36,077 bases of DNA from a virus: IMG/VR virus record IMGVR_UViG_3300044237_000179, positions 1 through 36,077 of that record, one strand, 5' to 3'. This document shows positions 1 to 6,307 of the stretch, piece by piece; the first letter of the stretch is position 1, and each line of letters starts with the position of its first letter. Position numbers and translations under genes: made by a program. The notes below the pieces were generated by a model. It had not been told where the DNA came from. It did no database searches and saw nothing but the letters and a program-made list of their open reading frames with translations.

Positions 1-213
1 AACAGCGCCAAGTTCTAAAGCCTCTAAAGGGTGCATGTCGCTGCGGATGATCCACGTCTGCACCATGTCGCCTGTTTTGACATTGGAAGACTTGAGCGTA
101 GCGATAACGGCTATTGGTGCTCCATCAAGTACGCTTGGGCCTTCGTACAGTACAACACCGTTAACCTTGGGTGCTGATTTAACTTTTACTTTTGCGCCTA
201 GTAGTTTTGCCAT
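1..213 (-). CDS. N-terminal part of the Cys-rich conserved protein (split by contig end)
   Basis: Reading leftward from the ATG at 213 gives MAKLLGAKVKVKSAPKV and continues open to base 1, where the contig ends. The upstream sequence contains AGGATC about 5 nt before the ATG, a fair ribosome binding site. Bases 3-128 are the same DNA as 35952-36077, so this is the start of the 35404-36077 gene and not a second gene. Base 2 disagrees with its counterpart 35951 and changes the last codon from Asp to Val. That looks like a contig-end error, since the other copy continues into a long conserved frame. Confidence 0.85.
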   Translation of the reverse strand, partial: MAKLLGAKVKVKSAPKVNGVVLYEGPSVLDGAPIAVIATLKSSNVKTGDMVQTWIIRSDMHPLEALELGAV

Positions 214-255
214 GATTGATCCTGTTTTGTGTTGTAATTGGCTAATGCTGCCACT

Positions 256-281
256 GATGGCCCCTGTATGCAAGGGCCATC
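256..281 (-). terminator. Perfect 8-bp hairpin between two leftward genes
   Basis: GATGGCCC (256-263) and GGGCCATC (274-281) form a perfect stem around a 10-nt loop, starting 10 nt past the stop of the 291-704 gene. There is no T-tract on the leftward strand, so it may be an RNA-processing site, attenuator or 3' end protector rather than a classical terminator. Confidence 0.45.
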
Positions 282-290
282 TATGGGGCA

Positions 291-704
291 CTATTCCTTT
301 GTTGTCTCTGTTACTTGCTGAATCATAAGAATGCGTTTACGGCTCTTACAATCCGCTGCCCAGTCTTCTAGGACACCATCGCGCACGCAACTAATGTGGC
401 CCCTTGTATGTAACAAAAATGTTCCTGTTTTTGGCAGTACCCTAGTTGCTGTGGCTAAGGTCTTGGGCCAAGGGTGGTGCATAGATACCCAAGGATTATG
501 CTTATAACCTAAGTCTCTAAGGACTGAGTAAGTCCACACTTGATTAGTGCCCTTGCCTTGCTTGCGCCCTTTCTTATGTAGCAAACTACGGGCCTTGCCG
601 AAGGGTACTCGCGCCGCTACTGATACAGCAATGACAGCACAATAGCCTTCCTCTCTTGGGTAATACTTTCGCGCTACCCTTGATAGTTCTTCATAAGTGA
701 ACAT
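291..704 (-). CDS. Putative papain/C39-like cysteine peptidase
   Basis: This 137-aa protein carries what looks like a Cys-His-Asp arrangement. Cys22 lies in EGYCAVIAVSVAARVPF at the start of a predicted helix, His103 in TRGHISCVRDGVLEDW, and Asp109 or Asp114 follows. Short phage proteins with the order (D/G)C-helix, GTF(L/I)hhxxGH and DGVhhDW are common and are usually assigned a papain-like fold, but I know of no demonstrated substrate. The start is well supported by GGAGG six nt before the ATG. It is the first gene of the leftward arm, next to the iteron region, so it is probably expressed early. A role in modifying a host protein is a guess. Confidence 0.6.
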   Translation of the reverse strand: MFTYEELSRVARKYYPREEGYCAVIAVSVAARVPFGKARSLLHKKGRKQGKGTNQVWTYSVLRDLGYKHNPWVSMHHPWPKTLATATRVLPKTGTFLLHTRGHISCVRDGVLEDWAADCKSRKRILMIQQVTETTKE

Positions 705-822
705 GTCAAACCTCCGCTATAACTTACTGCTAACCTCTATCTCTAAAGGCTACCAGTAAGCCTTGCCGTAATGCTTGAGACCTTAGCACCGGCTCACAAG
801 AAGCCTTCTCGGTCTACTAGAT

Positions 823-840
823 AAGCCTACGGCTAGGCTT
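823..840. other. Perfect hairpin (AAGCCTA/TAGGCTT)
   Basis: AAGCCTA at 823-829 and TAGGCTT at 834-840 form a 7-bp stem with the 4-base loop CGGC. It lies in the non-coding segment upstream of the leftward arm, so it could be in the 5' leader of that transcript. Neither side has a T-tract. Confidence 0.5.
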
Positions 841-945
841 TGGAAGTCTTTGCTAGTATCTTGCCGCTGCGCGCCCCGTCCTAGGCCAGTGTATTGCGTG
901 TCGCTTTAAGGCTATGCAAAGAGTCAGAAGCGTTGGCGTTTCTTG

Positions 946-984
946 GCTTGCCCCTTATCACGACCCTAGGATCGTAAGGCAAGC
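946..984. other. Long imperfect hairpin
   Basis: GCTTGCC (946-952) pairs with GGCAAGC (978-984). Inside it, TTA/TAA and CGA/TCG pairs flank a CCTAGG-centred core. Together with the 823-840 hairpin it suggests a structured leader or small RNA in this region. Transcription has not been shown. Confidence 0.4.
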
Positions 985-1073
985 TAGGTATTGATCCCGA
1001 AGGCTTCAACCTCTGACTTGGGATAAACTTTGCCAGCGTCTTAACACAAACGCAAGGATCTAAAGACAACACA

Positions 1074-1093
1074 AGTTAGACAGTAGTTAGACA
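1074..1093 (-). repeat. Two inverted copies of the iteron core AGTTAGACA
   Basis: AGTTAGACA occurs at 1074-1082 and again at 1085-1093, an 11-bp period. Its reverse complement contains GTCTAACT, the core of the four iterons at 1184-1293, so these are the same box in the opposite orientation. Confidence 0.65.
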
Positions 1094-1130
1094 TAGTTAT
1101 GCACTTATTGGGTACTATATAGACTCTCAC

Positions 1131-1160
1131 ACTCTCAAGTTCTCTCAAGTCCACTCAAGC
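1131..1160 (+). repeat. Three 10-bp-phased CTCAAG repeats
   Basis: The decamers ACTCTCAAGT, TCTCTCAAGT and CCACTCAAGC follow each other directly. The 10-bp period puts each CTCAAG on the same face of the helix. A similar array of CTAAAG decamers sits upstream of the ssDNA-binding gene at 33911-33950. Confidence 0.65.
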
Positions 1161-1183
1161 AAACCATTAGACTACCTCGCGCC

Positions 1184-1293
1184 CCTAAGTCTAACTGTTG
1201 TACTCTTTAGCGTACCTAAGTCTAACTGTTGGGCTTAGTGGTACGCCTAAGTCTAACTGTTGTACTCTGTTGTGCGCCTAAGACTAACTGTTG
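1184..1293 (+). repeat. Iteron array: four 17-bp repeats with exact 31-bp period
   Basis: CCTAAGTCTAACTGTTG is found at 1184-1200, 1215-1231 and 1246-1262. A fourth copy with one change (CCTAAGACTAACTGTTG) is at 1277-1293. The start-to-start distance is 31 bp every time, close to three helical turns, while the 14-bp intervals differ in sequence. Such arrays are typical binding sites for replication initiators or cooperative regulators. The array lies just before the AT-rich stretch and about 270 bp before the first structural gene. Confidence 0.8.
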
Positions 1294-1408
1294 GGACATG
1301 GGGCTAACAATAAAGGTACGGGGGGCCGCTGGCGCTGCTGTTAATTATTGTAGTAGGCACTCAGGTTCTCAAAAGTAAAAATTAGAAAACTACAGTAAAA
1401 TAATAAAA

Positions 1409-1453
1409 AAGTAAGTAATTACTAACTTATGTAACCTCTTGAATACACAAGAG
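1409..1453. promoter_or_regulatory. Two palindromes in the AT-rich stretch upstream of the first rightward promoter
   Basis: AAGTAAGTAATTACTAACTT (1409-1428) is a 20-bp palindrome broken at one symmetric pair. CTCTTG (1436-1441) and CAAGAG (1448-1453) form a perfect inverted repeat around AATACA. Both are about 45-90 bp upstream of the -35 box at 1499, a fitting place for operators of a dimeric regulator. Confidence 0.45.
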
Positions 1454-1498
1454 AAATAGAAACTTAGATCAAGTCAAGAAAATAACAGTAAAAAGTAC

Positions 1499-1527
1499 TT
1501 GACAAATGCTAAAAAATATGCTATAAT
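1499..1527 (+). promoter_or_regulatory. Consensus sigma70-type promoter of the rightward arm
   Basis: TTGACA (1499-1504), a 17-bp spacer and TATAAT (1522-1527) match the bacterial housekeeping consensus in full. It points at the small terminase gene (ATG at 1565). Its surroundings (CTTGACAAAT before, ATAGGT after) are shared with the promoter at 7344-7372. Confidence 0.85.
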
Positions 1528-1564
1528 AAATAGGTATTCTTAGATAGCTTAAGGTAAATACATT

Positions 1565-1957
1565 ATGGATAATCAAGATGATCCTCCTAAGCGTAAGCGA
1601 GGTAGACCAAGGAAAGATGAGGTAGTTAAGAAAACTACTGGCTCTAGAGGTAAGGTAGGTAGACCTAAAGGTGATGCTTCAATTATCAATGAGTATAAAG
1701 CTAGGATGTTAGCTAGTCCTAAGTCTCGTAGAGTACTAGATAGTATATTTGATGCAGCACTAAATGATGACCATAAGAATCAAGCAGCAGCTTGGAAGCT
1801 AGTTATGGATCGTATGCTGCCCTTGAGTTACTTTGAGAAAGATAGTGCCGGTGGGCGCTCAGCAGTATCCATTACAATCTCAGGTATAGGTAGTGGCTCA
1901 GTTGAGACTGATGTTACACCTAATGACCCTATAGAAGGAGAATACACAGATGTTTAA
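1565..1957 (+). CDS. terS: Putative terminase small subunit with two AT-hooks
   Basis: This 130-aa protein would be the DNA-recognition subunit of the packaging motor. Residues 10-40 contain two AT-hook-like cores (KRGRPRK and KVGRPKG), which bind the minor groove of AT-rich DNA. The central segment LDSIFDAALNDDHKNQAAAWKLVMDRMLPLSYFEK, described here only by its ends LDSIF and YFEK, resembles the helical part of small terminases in related podoviruses. Position supports the call: it is the first gene of the structural arm and lies 485 bp before the large terminase start. The start is preceded by AAGGT, and the gene overlaps the endolysin by 8 nt. The assignment is by pattern and context, not by a proven motif. 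Confidence 0.65.
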   Translation: MDNQDDPPKRKRGRPRKDEVVKKTTGSRGKVGRPKGDASIINEYKARMLASPKSRRVLDSIFDAALNDDHKNQAAAWKLVMDRMLPLSYFEKDSAGGRSAVSITISGIGSGSVETDVTPNDPIEGEYTDV

Positions 1958-2300
1958 GTACTTTAGTAGGGATGAGTTTGTATGTAAAGAAACAGGTGAG
2001 AATGAAATTGAGGATGAGCTAATCTTTGCCTTAGATGAGCTTAGAGAGCACTGTGGTTTTCCTTTTGTAATCACAAGTGGCTATAGATCACCTGACCATC
2101 CTATTGAACTAAAGAAAAAAACTCCCGGTACACATGCACAGGGTATTGCAGCAGACATAGCTGTATCCTCTGGGCTACAAAGGTACACTATAGTAAAGAA
2201 TGCTGTTAAGTTAGGCTTTACTGGTATTGGTGTAGCTGGTGGCTTTGTGCATGTAGATATTAGGGCTACTGATGCACCTGTAATGTGGACGTATAGTTAA
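1950..2300 (+). CDS. M15-family peptidase, phage endolysin
   Basis: This 116-aa protein is a single-domain zinc peptidase of the D-Ala-D-Ala carboxypeptidase/L-Ala-D-Glu endopeptidase type that cuts peptide cross-links in the cell wall. SGYRS (43-47), His62 and Asp69 in GTHAQGIAADI, and His101 in FVHVDIR give the zinc-ligand set of the family. It is complete for a one-domain enzyme of this kind and has no signal peptide, so it should need a holin for access to the wall. AAGGAG nine nt before the ATG supports the start. Its position between the terminase genes, far from the holin, is known in podoviruses. Confidence 0.85.
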   Translation: MFKYFSRDEFVCKETGENEIEDELIFALDELREHCGFPFVITSGYRSPDHPIELKKKTPGTHAQGIAADIAVSSGLQRYTIVKNAVKLGFTGIGVAGGFVHVDIRATDAPVMWTYS

Positions 2301-2450
2301 ATGTTAGTGAGTACTAACAAAGACTACCTAAAGACTTTAGCACAACAAGAAGATCTAAACTGGGACGGTGATCCTGAGTTAGACGTAGAGTATGAGTGTG
2401 TAGAGGAAAAAGATCTTGATGAGTATGTAGTCAAGTGGTTTTATGACTAA
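2301..2450 (+). CDS. Small acidic protein, unknown function
   Basis: An ATG directly after the endolysin stop opens a 49-aa frame, MLVSTNKDYLKTLAQQEDL onward, that is strongly acidic and ends VKWFYD. It fills the gap exactly and overlaps the large terminase start by 8 nt, as expected for a coupled gene. There is no clear ribosome site, so it would depend on reinitiation after the endolysin. No family is recognised. Confidence 0.5.
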   Translation: MLVSTNKDYLKTLAQQEDLNWDGDPELDVEYECVEEKDLDEYVVKWFYD

Positions 2451-3693
2451 TCTTAACATACAACTACTGGATTGGCAAAAGGAAGTCTGGTCATCCGACA
2501 CCAGATTCAAGATTGTAGCTGCCGGTAGACGTACAGGTAAGTCCAGACTAGCAGCATGGATGTTGATAGTCAATGCTCTACAGGCAGACAAAGGCCATGT
2601 GTTCTATGTAGCTCCAACACAGGGACAGGCCAGAGACATCATGTGGCAAACACTATTGGAGCTAGCGCACCCTGTTGTAACCTCTAGTCACATTAACAAC
2701 CTACAGATTAAACTGGTCAACGGTGCAACCATAAGCCTCAAAGGTGCCGATAGACCTGAGACCATGCGCGGTGTATCACTAAAGTTCCTAGTGATGGACG
2801 AGTACGCAGACATGAAGCCAGAGGTTTTTGAGCAAATCCTTAGACCTGCCTTGGCTGACCAAAAGGGCGCTGCGCTGTTTATTGGTACGCCTATGGGACG
2901 TAATCACTTCTACGACCTGTACAAATACGCAGAGCTAGGTGACGATGAGTCCTATGAGTCATGGCACTTTACAAGCTATGACAACGAGTTGTTAGACCCA
3001 GACGAGATTGACCTAGCTAAAAAGTCTATGTCATCCTATGCCTTCCGTCAAGAGTTTATGGCATCCTTTGAAGCTAGAGGCTCAGAGATGTTTAAGGAAG
3101 ACTGGGTTGTGTTTGATGAAACACCTGACATAGGTGACTACTACATCAGTATTGACTTGGCTGGCTTTGAGGACGTAAGTAAGAAAAGAACTAAAAACTC
3201 TAAGCTGGATGAATCTGCAATTGCAGTAGTGAAGGTCAATGAAAACGGCTGGCACTTAGAGAACATCATACACGGTAGGTGGGACTTAGCGGAGACAGCT
3301 AGGAAGATATTTGAGGCTGTGCGGGACTACAGGCCCATCAGCGTAGGGATAGAGCGTGGTATTTCTAAGCAAGCTGTCATGTCACCATTGATGGACATGA
3401 TGAAGCAGTACGGTAGATTCTTTGTTGTAGAAGAACTAACCCACGGCAACCGTAAGAAAACAGACAGAATCATGTGGGCACTACAGGGTAGATTTGAGAA
3501 CGGTCAGATTACCTTGGGCAAGGGTGAGTGGAACAGTAAGTTTTTAGATCAACTGTTTCAGTTTCCTGACCCCTTGACACATGATGACCTTGTGGATGCT
3601 TTTGCGTACACAGACCAACTAGCTAAAGTAGCCTACAGTTATGACTTTGAGATTGATGATCTTGAAGTCTTGGACGTTGTAACAGGATATTAA
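2443..3693 (+). CDS. terL: Terminase large subunit (packaging ATPase and nuclease)
   Basis: This 416-aa motor protein translocates DNA into the capsid and cuts it. The N-terminal ATPase has the Walker A AGRRTGKS (residues 27-34), Walker B FLVMDE (115-120) and coupling motif IGTPMG (147-152). The C-terminal RNase H-like nuclease has Asp238 in SIDLAG, Glu304 in VGIERG and the Asp cluster of HDDLVDAFAY (380-389). The length is compact compared with T7 gp19 (about 590 aa) and similar to other short podoviral terminases. The start overlaps the upstream small ORF and has no strong ribosome site, which suggests coupled translation. Confidence 0.95.
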   Translation: MTNLNIQLLDWQKEVWSSDTRFKIVAAGRRTGKSRLAAWMLIVNALQADKGHVFYVAPTQGQARDIMWQTLLELAHPVVTSSHINNLQIKLVNGATISLKGADRPETMRGVSLKFLVMDEYADMKPEVFEQILRPALADQKGAALFIGTPMGRNHFYDLYKYAELGDDESYESWHFTSYDNELLDPDEIDLAKKSMSSYAFRQEFMASFEARGSEMFKEDWVVFDETPDIGDYYISIDLAGFEDVSKKRTKNSKLDESAIAVVKVNENGWHLENIIHGRWDLAETARKIFEAVRDYRPISVGIERGISKQAVMSPLMDMMKQYGRFFVVEELTHGNRKKTDRIMWALQGRFENGQITLGKGEWNSKFLDQLFQFPDPLTHDDLVDAFAYTDQLAKVAYSYDFEIDDLEVLDVVTGY

Positions 3694-3694
3694 C

Positions 3695-3883
3695 ATGCCT
3701 ACAAAACCTAAATCTAAGTCAAGAGTCAATGAAGCCGGTAATTACACCAAGCCCACTATGCGTAAGAACCTATTTAATAAAATCAAAGCAGGTGGCAAGG
3801 GTGGTAAGCCCGGACAATGGAGTGCGAGAAAAGCCCAGATGCTTGCAAAAGAGTACAAAGCCAAAGGTGGAGGATACAAATAA
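3695..3883 (+). CDS. Small basic protein, DUF5872-like N-terminal half
   Basis: This 62-aa, very basic protein has the block GGKGGKPGQWSARKAQ followed by LAKEYKAKGGGYK. From memory, this block (G[QK]WSARKAQ...YK.KGGGYK) is the first half of a DUF5872-type protein found in large eukaryotic DNA viruses and various phages. No function is known. Its charge suggests nucleic-acid contact, perhaps in the capsid. It starts 2 nt after the terminase stop, and its stop overlaps the next ATG by one base. Confidence 0.75.
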   Translation: MPTKPKSKSRVNEAGNYTKPTMRKNLFNKIKAGGKGGKPGQWSARKAQMLAKEYKAKGGGYK

Positions 3884-4047
3884 TGAAGGGTGTATCACAC
3901 TATACCAAAGAAGGCAAAGAATGGAAAGGCAATACTCACAAGATGCCAAACGGACAATTGCATACGCATAAGTCTCATGGCAAGACAAGCCAACGCCTGT
4001 ATCACTTCAAAGAACTAAGCAAGACTGCACAAAAGAGAGCTAAATAA
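3883..4047 (+). CDS. Small basic His-rich protein
   Basis: The ATG at 3883 overlaps the preceding stop (TAATG) and has GGAGG about 10 nt upstream, so it is preferred over the longer frame opening at 3817. The 54-aa product starts MKGVSHYTKEGKEWKGN and contains GQLHTHKSHGKTSQRLYHF and LSKTAQKRAK. The H-G-K-T-S-x-R-L-Y-H-F run looks like a conserved motif of small viral proteins, but the role is unknown. It sits between the two parts of the DUF5872-like pair. Confidence 0.75.
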   Translation: MKGVSHYTKEGKEWKGNTHKMPNGQLHTHKSHGKTSQRLYHFKELSKTAQKRAK

Positions 4048-4298
4048 TGGCTCTTTCTAAGTCACAACAGTCCTTAAAGAAGTGGACTAAGCAGAAGTGG
4101 CGTACAAAGTCAGGAAAACCTAGCACTCAAGGCTCAAAAGCTACAGGTGAGCGTTACTTACCAGAAAAAGCAATCAAGTCTTTGTCGGCTAAAGAGTACG
4201 CAGCTACCACCAGAAAGAAAAGAAAAGACACAAAAGCCGGTAAACAGCACAGTAAGCAGCCTAAACGCATTGCTTCTAAGACTAAACGCTCACGTTAA
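4047..4298 (+). CDS. Small basic protein, DUF5872-like C-terminal half
   Basis: This 83-aa, lysine-rich protein contains LKKWTKQKWRTKSGKPS, ATGERYLPEKAIKSLSAKEY and GKQHSKQPKRIA. I recall the same blocks in the same order in the second half of DUF5872-type proteins of large eukaryotic viruses. Here the two halves are separate genes with the 3883-4047 gene between them. Function is unknown; nucleic-acid binding is plausible from charge alone. The gene begins at the last base of the previous stop and precedes the portal gene by 11 nt. Confidence 0.75.
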   Translation: MALSKSQQSLKKWTKQKWRTKSGKPSTQGSKATGERYLPEKAIKSLSAKEYAATTRKKRKDTKAGKQHSKQPKRIASKTKRSR

Positions 4299-4309
4299 GG
4301 GTAAACAGT

Positions 4310-6307
4310 ATGGATTATGGCGACAACGATGTTCTATCTAGCGATGAACACCTAGAAAACTGGGTAATGGCTAAGTGTGACTCGTGGAGAGACCACTATG
4401 AGTCTAATTATGCGGAAAGATTTGAAGAATTTTACCGTTTGTGGCGTGGAATCTGGGCAGCAGAGGACATGGAGCGCAAAAGTGAGCGTTCACGTATTAT
4501 TTCCCCTGCATTACAGCAGGCGGTAGAGTCTAGTGTAGCTGAGATTGAGGAGGCCACCTTTGGTAGAGGCAAGTATTTTGATATTACGGACGAACTTGGC
4601 GATGCTGAGTCGCAAGATGTCGTGTATTTACGGCAAAAACTGCATGAAGACTTTGAAAAAACACAGATTCGCAAGCAAGTAGGCGAATGTTTGATTAACA
4701 GTGCAGTATTTGGCACTGGTGTAGCTGAAGTAGTGCTAGAGGAAGTCAAAGAAATGGCTCCTGCTACACAGCCTATCATGGATGGACAGCTACAGGCAGT
4801 AGGGGTAAACGTCACAGACCGCACAGTAGTCAAGCTGCGCCCTGTAATGCCACAGAACTTCTTGATTGATCCTGTAGCAACCACCATACAGGACGCTGTA
4901 GGAGTCGCTGTAGACGAGTTTGTGCCACGACATAAGGTACAACAGCTACAGGAAGAAGGTGTCTACAGGGACGTGTACGTAGGTCAGGCGGCTAGTGACT
5001 ATGACCTAGAGCCAGACCAAGACCTTACAAGCTACGACGAAGACAAGGTACGCCTAACTAAGTACTACGGTCTTGTACCTCGCTACCTCTTGGAGATTGG
5101 CGAAAAGGAAGCAATGCTTGACGATGATGAAGACATTGCAGACATTGAAGTAGAGGAGCCAGAGAAAGACGAAGATGCAAGCTATTACGTCGAAGCTATT
5201 GTGGTTGTGGCTAATGGAGGCATCCTGCTAAAAGCAGAAGCTAATCCGTACATGATGCAGGATCGTCCTGTAGTGGCCTTTCCTTGGGATGTAGTTCCCG
5301 GTAGGTTCTGGGGCCGTGGTGTGTGTGAAAAAGGCTACAACAGCCAGAAGGCGCTTGATACAGAGCTACGGGCACGTATTGATGCCCTAGCCCTAACCGT
5401 GCATCCAATGATGGCTATGGACGCTACACGGCTTCCTAGAGGCTCTAGGCCAGAGGTGCGCCCCGGTAAGATCATCTTAACCAATGGCGACCCTAAGACT
5501 GTGCTTAATCCATTCAACTTTGGTCAAGTCAGTCAGATTACTTTTGCACAGGCAGCAGAACTACAGAAAATGGTTCAGATGTCTACAGGCGCTATTGACT
5601 CCGCTGGTATTCCCGGCAGTATCAATGGTGACGCTACGGCTGCTGGTATTAGCATGTCCCTTGGTGCAATCATCAAGCGTCACAAGCGCACCTTGATTAA
5701 CTTTCAACAGTCCTTCCTGATTCCATTTGTTAAAATGGCTGCTTGTCGTTACATGCAGTTTGATCCTGAGAACTATCCTGTCAAAGACTACAAGTTTAAC
5801 ACTACGTCTACCTTGGGCATCATTGCTCGTGAGTACGAAGTAACACAACTTGTGCAACTGTTGCAAACCATGCCAGCAGAGTCTCCATTGTACAACACGC
5901 TAATTCAGTCAATCATTGACAACATGAACCTGTCTAACCGTGAAGAACTAATGGCTAAGCTACAGCAGGCAGAGCAAGCATCACAGCCTACAGCTGAGCA
6001 ACAGCAGATGCAACAAGCGGCTGCACAGGCACAGATGGCTTTCCAGCAGTCTCAGACAGCAGCACTTAACGGTCAGGCACAGGAATCTGAAGCCAGAGCG
6101 CAGAAGATTGCTGTAGAAACACAGCTTGCACCACAGGAGCTACAGATTGACCAGATTAAGGCAGTCACAGCTAACCTGAAGGCAGGAGACCAAGAGGACA
6201 AGGAGTTTGAGCGTCGAATGAAGATTGCTCAGACATTCTTGAAAGAAAAAGAGATTGACTTAAAGAATCAACCTCAACAGCAACCCCTCCAACTGAGACA
6301 AGGATAA
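4310..6307 (+). CDS. Portal protein (head-tail connector)
   Basis: This 665-aa protein forms the dodecameric ring at the capsid vertex through which DNA passes. The acidic N-terminal part with WRxxYE- and FYRLWRGIW-like aromatic segments, the central block PVVAFPWDVVPGRFWGRG (about residues 327-344), the NSQKALDTELRARIDAL helix and the Q/A-rich C-terminal coiled tail are typical of T7-like connector proteins of marine podoviruses. Its place between large terminase and scaffold fits. AAGGGTA precedes the ATG by about 7 nt. The length exceeds T7 gp8 (about 535 aa), mostly because of inserted acidic loops and the Q-rich tail. Confidence 0.9.
   Translation: MDYGDNDVLSSDEHLENWVMAKCDSWRDHYESNYAERFEEFYRLWRGIWAAEDMERKSERSRIISPALQQAVESSVAEIEEATFGRGKYFDITDELGDAESQDVVYLRQKLHEDFEKTQIRKQVGECLINSAVFGTGVAEVVLEEVKEMAPATQPIMDGQLQAVGVNVTDRTVVKLRPVMPQNFLIDPVATTIQDAVGVAVDEFVPRHKVQQLQEEGVYRDVYVGQAASDYDLEPDQDLTSYDEDKVRLTKYYGLVPRYLLEIGEKEAMLDDDEDIADIEVEEPEKDEDASYYVEAIVVVANGGILLKAEANPYMMQDRPVVAFPWDVVPGRFWGRGVCEKGYNSQKALDTELRARIDALALTVHPMMAMDATRLPRGSRPEVRPGKIILTNGDPKTVLNPFNFGQVSQITFAQAAELQKMVQMSTGAIDSAGIPGSINGDATAAGISMSLGAIIKRHKRTLINFQQSFLIPFVKMAACRYMQFDPENYPVKDYKFNTTSTLGIIAREYEVTQLVQLLQTMPAESPLYNTLIQSIIDNMNLSNREELMAKLQQAEQASQPTAEQQQMQQAAAQAQMAFQQSQTAALNGQAQESEARAQKIAVETQLAPQELQIDQIKAVTANLKAGDQEDKEFERRMKIAQTFLKEKEIDLKNQPQQQPLQLRQG

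Larger units (their letters stand above)
705..1564. other. 860-bp gene-free divergent control region, candidate origin
   Basis: The region separates the leftward early arm from the rightward structural arm. From left to right it holds a segment with several hairpins (about 740-985), two inverted iteron cores (1074-1093), three 10-bp-phased CTCAAG repeats (1131-1160), four iterons (1184-1293), an AT-rich stretch (about 1340-1560) with palindromes, and a strong promoter (1499-1527). Iterons beside an AT-rich unwinding-like segment are typical of replication origins, but no replication initiator of the plasmid Rep type is encoded. A transcription-control role is equally possible. The only open frame inside, 881-1072 on the minus strand, has no ribosome site or recognisable composition. 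Confidence 0.55.

Noticed and set aside
3-128. True packaging terminal repeat of 126 bp
   Set aside because: The repeat falls inside a gene, is close to an assembler k-mer size, and one copy has an edge error. T7-like terminal repeats usually flank intergenic control regions.
35-328. 97-aa plus-strand ORF at the contig start
   Set aside because: It runs opposite to the Cys-rich protein, whose frame is continuous across the contig ends and conserved.
702-712. TTGACA next to the start of the peptidase-like gene as a -35 box
   Set aside because: On the leftward strand it lies between the GGAGG ribosome site and the ATG, so it cannot serve that gene.
881-1072. 63-aa ORF on the minus strand in the control region
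   Set aside because: No ribosome site, odd Pro/Ser/Arg composition, and it overlaps strong hairpins. It looks like chance.
1184-1293. CRISPR-like look of the 31-bp repeats
   Set aside because: Repeats are 17 bp with 14-bp intervals, only four copies, and no cas genes. Iterons fit better.
3729-3971. 80-aa frame overlapping the two small basic genes
   Set aside because: It is out of frame with both well-supported small genes and has no ribosome site.
4432-4887. 151-aa minus-strand ORF inside the portal gene
   Set aside because: Ser/Cys-rich composition typical of antisense frames; the portal frame is clearly coding.
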